Notes: generated from the letters alone by a model not told the origin. Counted from the stretch's first letter, positions 1 to 6,254 are shown. The stretch is 6,704 nt of DNA from Christensenellaceae bacterium (GCA_031287285.1 JAITTC010000198.1:1-6704); one strand, 5' to 3'. Made by a program: numbers and translations.

Positions 1-182
1 CCCGAGGCCGTAACTCAAGCCCCTGCGCTAAATCCCCACGCAGCCTACCTTTGGGGCATGAAAAGCTATGCCACGCTGCGATGCGGGGCTGCCTCTGCCC
101 CCGGCGCATGAGCCAAGAACTGTTCGCTCAACGCGGCCCGAGGAACGCCGTATCCGTGAGGCTTTGATGAAAGCGCCCGAAA

Positions 183-213
183 GCCTCCGCGCGAGCTTCG
201 CTCGCGCGGAGGC
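183..213. repeat. Perfect inverted repeat (14-bp stem, 3-nt loop)
   Basis: GCCTCCGCGCGAGC at 183-196 is followed by TTC and then by its exact reverse complement at 200-213. No T-run follows on either strand, so it is not a standard intrinsic terminator. It may be a structured end of an upstream transcript or a leader element of the sbcD operon. The structure is certain, its role is not. Confidence 0.6.
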
Positions 214-249
214 GGGAAGCGCAGGGGCGCAAGCTACCCCTGAGGGGGT

Positions 250-270
250 GCGGGGGAGCTGCTCCCCCGC
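250..270. repeat. GC hairpin upstream of sbcD (9-bp stem, CTG loop)
   Basis: GCGGGGGAG (250-258) pairs perfectly with CTCCCCCGC (262-270) around a CTG loop. The following bases (TTGGGCTCTTCT) are only moderately T-rich, so this would be at best a weak terminator on the plus strand. It lies directly before the TTG at 271, the most upstream possible in-frame start of sbcD, which has no ribosome binding site. That argues against translation starting there. Confidence 0.5.
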
Positions 271-362
271 TTGGGCTCTTCTGACTGCCCCTCGATTTTT
301 TCCGCCCTTTGCGTTACACTGTTCCTGTCTTCCTCTTCTCACCCTTGTTCCTTTAAAGAGTT

Positions 363-370
363 AAAGGGGG
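363..370 (+). promoter_or_regulatory. Ribosome binding site deciding the sbcD start
   Basis: AAAGGGGG at 363-370 is a strong Shine-Dalgarno-like sequence, 8 nt before the ACG at 379. The same AAAGGGGG string precedes the sbcC GTG by 7 nt (1500-1507), which supports both assignments. Confidence 0.6.
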
Positions 371-378
371 CGTTTCGC

Positions 379-1518
379 ACGCGATTCTTTCATCTGGCCG
401 ATCTGCATCTGGGCAAGGCTCTAAACGGTTTTCCCCTGTTGGAAGACCAGCGCTTTTTGCTAGATCAAATCCTCGAGCTCGCGAAAGAGAAGCGGCCGGA
501 TGCCCTTCTTCTTGCCGGGGACGTCTACGACCGCAACTCGCCCAGCGCGGAGGCGATACGGGCCCTTGACGACTTCCTCACAGCCCTTTCCCGCGAGGGA
601 ATCAAGGTTTTTCTCGTTAGCGGCAACCACGACTCGCCCGAAAGGCTGGGCTTTGGCGGCCGCTTGCTTGAAGAAAGCGGGGTTTTCGTGCATGCGCGTT
701 TTGAGGGCTGCGTCAAGACGCTGCGGCTGGATGACCGACACGGCCCCGTTTTCTTCCACCTCTTGCCCTACCTGCACCCGGCTCTGGCCAGGCTCTTTTA
801 CCCGGAAGATGCCATCGAAAGCCACGAAGACGCCGTTCGCGCGGCCCTTTCGCGCTTGCAGCTCGACGAAGGCATGCGGAATGTCTTCATCGGGCACCAA
901 TTCTTTGCCGGGCGCAGCGAGGAACCTCGCCGAGCGGATTCCGAAACAGCCTATGTCGGCGGCCTCGACCGCGTTTCCGCAGATCTTTTGCGCGCCTTCG
1001 ACTACGCGGCCCTCGGCCACCTGCATGCCCCGCAGGCGCTTCTCGGCGGCGAGCGCATTCGCTATGCCGGCTCGCCGCTCAAGTACTCGGCCTCGGAGGC
1101 CGGGCAGAGCAAGGGCCTTCCGATGGTCGACTTAGGCGCAAAGGGCGACGTTTCCCTAAAACTCCTTCCCCTGCGGCCCCGGCGCGACCTGCGCAGGCTG
1201 CGCGGCCCGCTCGCCGAATTGCTCGCAAACGCCATAGCCCAAGGCCCGATCGAGGACTACATCCACATCACCCTAACCGATGAAGGCGCTCTTTACGATG
1301 CGCTCAGCCGCCTTCGCCAGGTCTATCCAAACCTGCTCGAGCTGCGCTTCGAGACCCGAGAAGCTGCCGAAAGCAGTGCCGAAAGCGATCTTCCAGCCGA
1401 GGAATTGGCCCCGGAAGAGCTCTTCGCGCGCTTTTACCTTGAGCAGCGCGGCGAGGAACTCAGCGATGCGCAAAAAGCCCTCGTAAGCAGGTTTTTACAA
1501 AAGGGGGTGCTGCCGTGA
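379..1518 (+). CDS. sbcD: Exonuclease SbcD, nuclease subunit of SbcCD
   Basis: Mn-dependent metallophosphoesterase that forms the SbcCD complex with SbcC and cleaves DNA hairpins, palindromes and protein-blocked ends (Mre11 family). Counted from residue 1 at 379 (379 aa, normal for SbcD), the metal and catalytic motifs are all present: D8-x-H10, G47-D48, G82-N-H-D85, G172-H173 and G213-H-L-H216, followed by the C-terminal capping region. The start is odd. The frame is open from a TTG at 271, but residues before 379 do not resemble SbcD and that TTG has no ribosome binding site. The family N-terminus (M-R-F-F-H-L-A-D-L-H) begins exactly at an ACG codon at 379, 8 nt after AAAGGGGG, so I infer an ACG start. 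The stop overlaps the sbcC start by 4 nt, implying coupled translation. The family call is certain, the start is not. Confidence 0.95.
   Translation, partial: TRFFHLADLHLGKALNGFPLLEDQRFLLDQILELAKEKRPDALLLAGDVYDRNSPSAEAIRALDDFLTALSREGIKVFLVSGNHDSPERLGFGGRLLEESGVFVHARFEGCVKTLRLDDRHGPVFFHLLPYLHPALARLFYPEDAIESHEDAVRAALSRLQLDEGMRNVFIGHQFFAGRSEEPRRADSETAYVGGLDRVSADLLRAFDYAALGHLHAPQALLGGERIRYAGSPLKYSASEAGQSKGLPMVDLGAKGDVSLKLLPLRPRRDLRRLRGPLAELLANAIAQGPIEDYIHITLTDEGALYDALSRLRQVYPNLLELRFETREAAESSAESDLPAEELAPEELFARFYLEQRGEELSDAQKALVSRFLQKGVLP
1500..1507 (+). promoter_or_regulatory. Ribosome binding site of sbcC
   Basis: AAAGGGGG lies inside the last codons of sbcD, 7 nt before the GTG start at 1515. 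It matches the sbcD site exactly and supports GTG initiation within the GTGA overlap. Confidence 0.6.
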
Positions 1519-4500
1519 GGCCCCTGAAGCTGACCCTTTGCGCCTTCGGGCCCTACTCGGGCGAGCAATCCGTCGATTTTTCGGCCTTCGGCGAGGGCGC
1601 GCTCTATCTCATCACCGGCAGAACGGGCTCCGGCAAGACCAGCCTCTTCGACGCGATCTCGTTCGCGCTCTTTGGGCAGCCAAGCGGAAGGGCGCGGGGC
1701 GAAAGGATGCTGCGCAGCGACTTCGCCCCGCCCGAGATAAAGAGCTTCGTGCGGCTTTCCTTCCGCCTGCGCGGCGAAGACTACGAGGTCGAGCGCAGCC
1801 CCGGGTACCCGCGGCCCAAGCTTCGGGGCGAGGGGCTTGTGGAAGAACCTGCCGCGGCGCGGCTGCTCGCGCCAGACGGTCGGGTGGTCACGGGCATGCG
1901 GCCGGTCACCCAGGCCATCGAGGAAATCCTGGGCGTCACGCGCGAGCAGTTCTCGCAAACCGCGATGATCGCCCAGGGCGACTTCCAGCGCTTCCTCTTT
2001 AGCCCAACCGCAGAGCGCCTGGCCATTCTCCGGCGCGTCTTCGCCACCGAAAGCCTCGAGGGCTTCCAAAACCTGCTCAAGGAAGAGAGCCTTGCCCTCA
2101 AGCGCAAGCTCGATGCGGGAAGAGAGAGCTTCCGCAGCGTCGCCGCGAGCGTGCGGCTGCGCGGGCAATCGCCAGGCGAAGAAGCCCTGCGACGCTGGCT
2201 CGAAAGCCCGGGCCCGCCAGAGGTCTTTTTAGGCGAATTAGAGCTCTTTATCAGGGATTTAAACGCGGAAGCGCTGCTCTTGCGGCAAAGCGGCGGCGAA
2301 TTCCACGGGCGGCGCGACCGGCTTTTGCTGGAGCTCAACCTCGCCGCGGAACAAAACCAAAGGCTCGCAAGGCTTGACGATGCAAAAGGCGCCCTGCAGG
2401 CAGCGCTGCAGCGCGGCCCCGAGTTTAAGCGCCTGGCAGAAAGGCTCCGGGCCGGGCTCGCGGCCAGGCGCGGGGTCTTCCCGGCCGCTCAGGAGCGGGA
2501 CCGCGCCGCGCAGGAACTGCAGGCCCTGGCCAAGGATCTGCAGGCCTCGCGCGAAGCCCTCGCGCGAAGCGAAGAAGCCCTCCTCGCCGCGCGGCAAGCG
2601 CTTGCACGCGAAGCCGAAAACGCTGATCGCCGCGAGGCGCTCCATGCCGGCATCACAAGGCTTGAGGGGGAGCTGGGCGATTATGCGGAGCTCGAGCGCC
2701 TAGGCGAGGCGCTCAAAGCCTCAGAGCAGGCCGTTTTAAGGGGCGAAGCCGATCTTTTGGCAAGGGCGAAGGCAATCGAAGGGGCAAAGGCCGAGCTCGA
2801 ATCGCTCCGCGCGGAAACCGAGGCGCTTTCAGGCTCCGAGGGCCGCCGCGCCGCGCTGGAAGCCGAGCGCCGCGAGCTGAGCGCCAGCGCCGCCTCGCTC
2901 GCCGCCCTGCGCGCGGACTACAAGAACCTCAGCGCGAAAAAAAGCGCGCTCCAGGGCCTGACCCAAGCCTTTTTACGGGCCGATGCGGCCTTTGAGGCAG
3001 CCAACCGGCGCTTTGCCGAAATCGAAAGGCATTTCTTCCTCGAGCAGGCCGGCGTCTTGGCGCAGGCGCTGGAAGAAGGCAGCCCCTGCCCCGTCTGCGG
3101 CGCGCTGCACCACCCCTCCCCCGCCCATCTCTCGCCGAGCGCGCCGCGCGAAGAGGAATTCAAGCGCGCAAAGGCCGAGCTGGAAGCGGCAAGAAGGGCG
3201 CGCGAAGAGAGTTCCGCCCAGGCGGGCCGGGGAAGGGCCGAGCTTGCCGCGCTGGAAGAAAGCTGGCTTGCCGGGGTTTCGCGCTTGCTGCCTGGGGCCG
3301 CGCAAGAAAGCGCCCTTCGGGAACTTTCGGCCTTCGCAAGGCAAAACGAGGCGGACTTAGGCGAAAATACCCGCCTTTTAGAGAAAGCGCTCAAAGGGCT
3401 TCGCAGGCGCGAAGAGCTTTTGCCTGCCCTGCAGGCGCGGGCCCAGGCGCTGCCCGGCGAAGAACTCGCCCTGCAAGCCGCCAGGCAGGTGCTGGAGGCC
3501 GAAAAGCAGGGCCGTGCCGGGCTTTTAGCGGGGCAGAAGGGCCTGCTTGCCCGCCTGAGCGCGCCCTCGCTGGCGGAGGCCGAGCGGGCGCTGCGCAGGG
3601 CAAAAGGCGAGCTTCAAGGCCTTGACGAGGCCCGCGAAAGCGCCGCAAGGGCAGAGCTCGAGTCCATGCGGGCGCTCGAATCGGCAAAGGCCGTGCTCCT
3701 TGAGCGGCAGGGCCGCGAAAGGGGGCTTCTTTTGGCCGCAGAGGCGGCGCGGGCCGAACTGGAGGCGGCCCTGCGCGAAAGCGGCTTCGAAAGCGAAGAG
3801 GATTACCGCACCGCCCTTCTGAGCGAGGGCGAAATGGAAGCGCTCGAACAGCAGGGCCGCGGCTACGAAGAAGGCCTGCGCGCGCTTCAGCGCGAGCGCG
3901 AGCGCCTTCAGGGCGAAACGAAGGGGCTCGTTAAAAGGGATCTTGCCCTGCTGGAGCGCGATCTCGCTGGGCTAGAGCGTGAGCTCGCGGCCCAAAACGA
4001 GGCGCTCACGGCGCTTTTAGGGGTCCTGAGCGCCAACGAGGGCGCCCTGCAGTCCCTTAGCGAACTGCAGGCTTCCCTCGGCGAAACCGAGGCGGAATAC
4101 AGCGCGCTTCGCTCCCTGTCGGACGTGGCAAACGGCGAGATCCGGCACGAAAGGCGCCTGAGCTTCGAGGCTTACGTGCAGCGCGCCTACTTTAGCCGGG
4201 TGCTCCGCGCGGCCAACCGCCGCCTGCTTAGCATGAGCGGCGGGCGCTTTTTGCTCACGCTCGAGGGCGCGGGCGTCGACCTGCGCCGCCAATCCGGGCT
4301 GGAGCTCAGCGTCCTTGACCAATACACCGGCCTTGCGCGCGATGTGCGCTCGCTCTCTGGCGGCGAGTCCTTCAAGGCCTCGCTGGCGCTGGCGCTCGGG
4401 CTCTCAGACGCGGTTTCCGCAGTGGCCGGCGGCGTGCAGCTCGACGCCCTCTTCATCGACGAAGGCTTTGGCTCCCTCGACCCGGAATCCCTCGAGGGTG

Positions 4501-4637
4501 CCGTGCAAACCCTGCTCGAGATCGCGGGCGCAAAGCGCCTCGTGGGCGTGATTTCCCACGTCGCGGAGCTTCAGCAGCGCATTCCCCAAAAAATCAGCGT
4601 CGAAGGCGGCCCCGCCGGCAGCAAAATCCTGCAGTGA
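1515..4637 (+). CDS. sbcC: Exonuclease SbcC, Rad50-type SMC ATPase of SbcCD
   Basis: ATPase partner of SbcD. Two ABC-type half-heads joined by a long antiparallel coiled coil clamp DNA ends and gate the nuclease. It has 1040 residues from a GTG start, as is usual for SbcC. In order: N-terminal head with Walker A G35-R-T-G-S-G-K41-T42; Q-loop Q154 in I-A-Q-G-D-F; a coiled coil very rich in Ala, Glu, Leu and Arg from roughly 180 to 510; zinc hook C525-P-V-C528; the returning coiled coil from about 540 to 870; and the C-terminal head with signature S946-L-S-G-G-E951, Walker B ending in D982-E983, D-loop S987-L-D and H-loop H1015. Walker A has Arg where many relatives have Asp (G-D-T-G-A-G-K-T). 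The GTG shares 4 nt with the sbcD stop. All catalytic elements are intact, so the complex should be functional. Confidence 0.97.
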   Translation: MRPLKLTLCAFGPYSGEQSVDFSAFGEGALYLITGRTGSGKTSLFDAISFALFGQPSGRARGERMLRSDFAPPEIKSFVRLSFRLRGEDYEVERSPGYPRPKLRGEGLVEEPAAARLLAPDGRVVTGMRPVTQAIEEILGVTREQFSQTAMIAQGDFQRFLFSPTAERLAILRRVFATESLEGFQNLLKEESLALKRKLDAGRESFRSVAASVRLRGQSPGEEALRRWLESPGPPEVFLGELELFIRDLNAEALLLRQSGGEFHGRRDRLLLELNLAAEQNQRLARLDDAKGALQAALQRGPEFKRLAERLRAGLAARRGVFPAAQERDRAAQELQALAKDLQASREALARSEEALLAARQALAREAENADRREALHAGITRLEGELGDYAELERLGEALKASEQAVLRGEADLLARAKAIEGAKAELESLRAETEALSGSEGRRAALEAERRELSASAASLAALRADYKNLSAKKSALQGLTQAFLRADAAFEAANRRFAEIERHFFLEQAGVLAQALEEGSPCPVCGALHHPSPAHLSPSAPREEEFKRAKAELEAARRAREESSAQAGRGRAELAALEESWLAGVSRLLPGAAQESALRELSAFARQNEADLGENTRLLEKALKGLRRREELLPALQARAQALPGEELALQAARQVLEAEKQGRAGLLAGQKGLLARLSAPSLAEAERALRRAKGELQGLDEARESAARAELESMRALESAKAVLLERQGRERGLLLAAEAARAELEAALRESGFESEEDYRTALLSEGEMEALEQQGRGYEEGLRALQRERERLQGETKGLVKRDLALLERDLAGLERELAAQNEALTALLGVLSANEGALQSLSELQASLGETEAEYSALRSLSDVANGEIRHERRLSFEAYVQRAYFSRVLRAANRRLLSMSGGRFLLTLEGAGVDLRRQSGLELSVLDQYTGLARDVRSLSGGESFKASLALALGLSDAVSAVAGGVQLDALFIDEGFGSLDPESLEGAVQTLLEIAGAKRLVGVISHVAELQQRIPQKISVEGGPAGSKILQ

Positions 4638-4654
4638 GCAGCCTGCTTAAAAGA

Positions 4655-4660
4655 AAGGAG
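4655..4660 (+). promoter_or_regulatory. Ribosome binding site deciding the tadA start
   Basis: AAGGAG, 9 nt before ATG at 4670. A GTG at 4634 overlapping the sbcC stop is in frame and would add 12 residues (M-S-S-L-L-K-R-K-E-R-L-P), but TadA proteins usually begin close to M-E-E-W-M-R-L-A-L, so the ATG is preferred. Confidence 0.7.
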
Positions 4661-4669
4661 CGCCTCCCC

Positions 4670-5122
4670 ATGGAAGAATGGATGCGCCTCGCCTTGGCCG
4701 AGGCGAAAAAGGCCGCTTTGCTGGGTGAATTGCCCATCGGCGCGGCGATCGTGAAAGAGGGCAGGCTCATCGCCGCCGCGGGCAACGCCCGCGAAGCGCT
4801 GCACGACCCAAGCGCCCATGCGGAAATCCTTGCCCTGCGCGCCGCCGGGCGGCTTTTGGGCGATTGGAGGCTGGATGGCTGCGAGCTCTACGCGACCCTG
4901 GAGCCCTGCGCGATGTGCGCGGCCGCCGTCCAGCAGGCGCGGCTGAAGCGCGTCGTTTTTGGGGCGTTTGACGAGGAAAAAGGAGCCTGCGGCAGCGTTT
5001 ACGCTCTGCCGAGTGACGATCGCCTCGGCAGACCCGTGGAAGTCGTCGGCGGGCTGCTGCGCGGCGAATGCGAAGCCCCGCTTCGGGCCTTTTTCGCCAA
5101 GAGCAGGGCAAAAAACGAATAG
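4670..5122 (+). CDS. tadA: tRNA adenosine(34) deaminase TadA
   Basis: Zinc-dependent deaminase that converts the wobble adenosine of tRNA-Arg(ACG) to inosine, so that one tRNA reads CGU, CGC and CGA. It has 150 residues from the ATG, within the family range. The cytidine/deoxycytidylate deaminase fold signature is complete: H50-A-E52 (zinc ligand and catalytic Glu), P79-C80-x-x-C83 (zinc ligands), and the TadA-typical block V-V-F-G-A-F-D-E-E-K-G-A-C-G-S-V near 95-110, which separates it from cytosine or guanine deaminases. It sits 32 nt after sbcC and is probably co-transcribed with sbcDC. The final codons, from about 5051 to the TAG, are duplicated twice downstream (see repeat units), yet this copy is intact. 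Its C-terminus (L-R-A-F-F) fits normal TadA, so the gene tail is probably the ancestral source of the repeats. Confidence 0.96.
   Translation: MEEWMRLALAEAKKAALLGELPIGAAIVKEGRLIAAAGNAREALHDPSAHAEILALRAAGRLLGDWRLDGCELYATLEPCAMCAAAVQQARLKRVVFGAFDEEKGACGSVYALPSDDRLGRPVEVVGGLLRGECEAPLRAFFAKSRAKNE
5077..5094 (+). terminator. Weak terminator-like hairpin inside the tadA tail
   Basis: CCCG-CTT-CGGG (5077-5087, 4-bp stem with an alternative GCCC/GGGC pairing) followed by CCTTTTT ending at 5094. It lies within the last codons of tadA, not after the stop. The same string recurs at 5431-5448 and 5827-5844 in the two downstream repeat units. The stem is short, so strong termination is doubtful, but three serial copies could add up. 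Confidence 0.3.
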
Positions 5123-5246
5123 AGCCTCAAGGTAGCGGCCCTACGCTGAAAGCGCTTACGATCCCTCTTTTGCCGCTTTCGCCGCTTTTGCCATTCATGC
5201 GGCGTTCTGCTCGGGCCCGCTGCCGCTTGGCCATCCTCCTTCCCCG

Positions 5247-5377
5247 GCGGCCCCTACCGGGTAGCGAAAAAAGGCCTCTGCCGAAAGGGGTTGTGCGCCG
5301 ATTGGGCTAAAAACCGCCCCGCGCATCGCTTCATCGCACTGTAAGCCCGCCTTGCCCCGGTCGCGCTGACAGTGCGA
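5247..5377. other. Candidate structured-RNA element, copy 1 (two stems)
   Basis: Stem A: 5247-5255 pairs with 5286-5294 (core CCCCT with AGGGG, outer pairs including G-U). Stem B: TCGCACTGT at 5334-5342 pairs perfectly with ACAGTGCGA at 5369-5377 around a 26-nt loop. Both stems can be drawn at the equivalent places in copies 2 and 3. Strand and function are unknown. It matches no RNA family I recognise. Confidence 0.35.
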
Positions 5378-5496
5378 AATGGCTTCGCGGCGGCGACCCT
5401 CAAGGGCTTGCCACGCCGCGAATGCGAGACCCCGCTTCGGGCCTTTTTCGCCAAAAACAGGACAAAAAACGAATAGAGCCTCAAGATAGCGGCCCT

Positions 5497-5536
5497 GCAA
5501 GGCGCCCTTTGAAGCATGAAAAGGGCTTTACCCCGC
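5497..5536. other. 40-nt insertion specific to repeat unit 2
   Basis: It lies between GGCCCT and GCTGAAAG, where units 1 and 3 have only AC. It contains GCCCTTT (5504-5510) and AAAGGGC (5520-5526), which form a 7-bp stem with a 9-nt loop. Either it was inserted into unit 2 or it was deleted from the other two units. GCATGAAAAG inside it also occurs at 57-66 near the left end of the window. Confidence 0.55.
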
Positions 5537-5643
5537 GCTGAAAGCACTCACGATCCCTCTTTTGCCGCTTTCGCCGCTTTTGCCATTCATGGCGGCGTTC
5601 TGGCTTGGGCCAGCTGCCGGTTTGGTCATCCTCCTTCCCCGAC

Positions 5644-5772
5644 GGCCCCCTGCCGGGAAGCGGAAAAGGCCCCTGCCGAAAGGGGTTATGCGCCGATTGG
5701 GCTAAAAAGCGCCCAGCGCATTGCTTCATCGCACTGTAAGCCCGCCTTGCCCCGGTCGCGCTGACAGTACGA
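5644..5772. other. Candidate structured-RNA element, copy 2
   Basis: Stem A: CCCCT (5647-5651) with AGGGG (5681-5685), with an extra bulged C at 5646 and outer G-U pairs. Stem B: 5729-5737 with 5764-5772, where one position (5732 with 5769) is C-A on the plus strand but would be G-U on the minus strand. Confidence 0.3.
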
Positions 5773-5799
5773 GATGGCTTCGCAGCGGGAAGCCCTCAA

Positions 5800-6158
5800 G
5801 GGCTTGCCGCGCGGCGAATGCGAAGCCCCGCTTCGGGCCTTTTTCGCCAAAAGTAGGGCAAAAAACGAATAGAGCCTCAAGGTAGCGGCCCTACGCTGAA
5901 AGTGCTTACGATCCCTCTTTTGCCTCTTTCGCCGCTTTTGCCATTGATGCGGCGTTCTGCCCGGGCCCGCTGCCGCTTGGCCATCCTCCTTCCCCGGCGG
6001 CTCCTTGCCGGGGAGCGAAAAAAGGCCCCTGCCGGAAGGAGCTGGCGCGCCGGTTGGGCAAAAACCGCCCTGCGCATCGCTTCATCGCGCTGTAAGGTCA
6101 CCTTCCCCCGGTCGCGATAGCAGCGCAAGATGGCTTTCCGGGCGCAGCCCGCGCAAGG
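5800..6158 (+). repeat. Tandem repeat unit 3 with tadA tail identical at protein level
   Basis: Third direct unit, about 358 bp; similarity fades around 6130-6158. Its tadA tail encodes the same last 20 residues and TAG (5870-5872) as the real gene and differs there only at two synonymous positions (AAG to AAA, AGC to AGT). The distal half is more diverged than in units 1 and 2, but the two stems described below keep their pairing through paired base changes. Confidence 0.8.
5998..6127. other. Candidate structured-RNA element, copy 3
   Basis: Stem A: CGGCTCCTT (5998-6006) with AAGGAGCTG (6036-6044), 9 consecutive pairs including one G-U. Relative to copy 1, the pair 5252-5289 (C-G) has become 6002-6040 (T-A). 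Stem B: GCGCTG (6087-6092) with CAGCGC (6121-6126). Relative to copy 1, the pair 5338-5373 (A-T) has become 6089-6124 (G-C). Confidence 0.35.
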
Positions 6159-6189
6159 CGGCGACCAGCCGCTTGAACTCATCTTAACG

Positions 6190-6222
6190 AAAAGCGGGCG
6201 GGCAGCTTTGCTGCCTGCCCGC
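6190..6222 (-). terminator. Intrinsic terminator of the sigma-factor gene
   Basis: A 13-bp GC-rich stem (6194-6206 with 6210-6222, one G-T pair, TTT loop) is preceded on the plus strand by AAAA (6190-6193). Read on the minus strand it is a stem followed by TTTTCGTT. It begins 32 nt downstream of the sigma-gene stop. On the plus strand no T-run follows, so it serves the minus-strand gene. Confidence 0.8.
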
Positions 6223-6254
6223 CCCGTAAAGCCCCTGGCGGGTGCAGCCGCTCT

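Larger units (their letters stand above)
1..378. other. Upstream intergenic/leader region with GC-rich hairpins, no gene recognised
   Basis: I see no convincing gene here. Open frames of about 100 codons exist on both strands, but they overlap each other, lack ribosome binding sites and have a composition expected of GC-rich spacer. The region holds a 14-bp perfect hairpin (183-213), a 6-bp hairpin (222-227 with 237-242), a competing CCCC/GGGG pairing (237-240 with 244-247) and a 9-bp hairpin (250-258 with 262-270). After these comes an AT-richer stretch with a T-run at 296-301 and TTACACT at 314-320, which could contain the sbcD promoter, although no good -35 box stands at the right distance. 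The extreme left end may be the tail of a neighbouring transcription unit. Confidence 0.5.
5051..5403 (+). repeat. Tandem repeat unit 1: tadA 3' end plus spacer
   Basis: First of three direct tandem units, 353 bp. It begins within tadA (about 24 codons before the stop) and runs through the spacer to about CCCTCAA. Blocks kept in all units are the tail with the TAG stop, GAGCCTCAAG, a pyrimidine-rich stretch with 9-bp periodicity (TTTTGCCGC TTTCGCCGC TTTTGCC, 5168-5192), CCATCCTCCTTCCCC, GATTGGGC or GGTTGGGC, and CGCTTCATCGC or GCTTCATCGC followed by a stem. The spacer has frames on both strands, but small indels between copies break them, so I consider it non-coding. The left boundary is approximate. 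Confidence 0.85.
5404..5799 (+). repeat. Tandem repeat unit 2 with decayed tadA tail and a 40-nt insert
   Basis: Second direct unit, 396 bp. It opens with a copy of the tadA tail whose reading frame still ends R-T-K-N-E-stop (TAG at 5474-5476) but has amino-acid changes (Gly to Arg, Ala to Thr twice, Ser to Asn). The extra length comes mainly from a 40-nt block at 5497-5536 that replaces 2 nt of units 1 and 3. The rest follows unit 1 closely, with scattered substitutions and a +1 indel near 5590. Confidence 0.85.

Noticed and set aside
292..320. sbcD promoter with -10 TACACT (315-320) and -35 TCGATT (292-297)
   Set aside because: The spacing of 17 nt is right, but the -35 matches consensus at only three positions, so it is not supported well enough to list.
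68..364. Possible small plus-strand gene (98 codons) and an overlapping minus-strand frame (28-342)
   Set aside because: No ribosome binding site and no recognisable protein. They run through strong hairpins, as expected of random open frames in GC-rich DNA.
271..378. 36-residue N-terminal extension of SbcD from TTG at 271, or a signal peptide there
   Set aside because: No ribosome binding site before 271, the residues are unrelated to SbcD, and a cytoplasmic nuclease needs no signal. A strong ribosome binding site lies inside this stretch, just before 379.
5241..5295. Minus-strand intrinsic terminators in each repeat (local hairpin then CCTTTTTT)
   Set aside because: The local stem is broken by mismatches in copy 1, and the same bases pair better with an upstream arm in all copies, so I treated them as part of stem A.
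5051..6158. CRISPR array or integron attC array
   Set aside because: Units are ~350-400 bp with no short repeat/unique spacer pattern, and there are no RYYYAAC/GTTRRRY core sites.
5123..6180. SRP (4.5S-like) RNA gene expected downstream of tadA in many Bacillota
   Set aside because: The conserved helix-8 sequence (GGTCCGGAAGGAAGCAGC-like) is absent. GCCGGAAGGAGC at 6031-6042 resembles it only superficially and is not shared by the other copies.
5195..6182. Minus-strand open frames of 60-100 codons across the repeat array with similar peptides in each copy (e.g. R-D-R-G-K-A-G-L-Q-C-D-E-A-M-R)
   Set aside because: The similarity follows from the DNA repeats. Indels not divisible by three shift the frames between copies, lengths differ, and no ribosome binding sites or conserved starts are seen.
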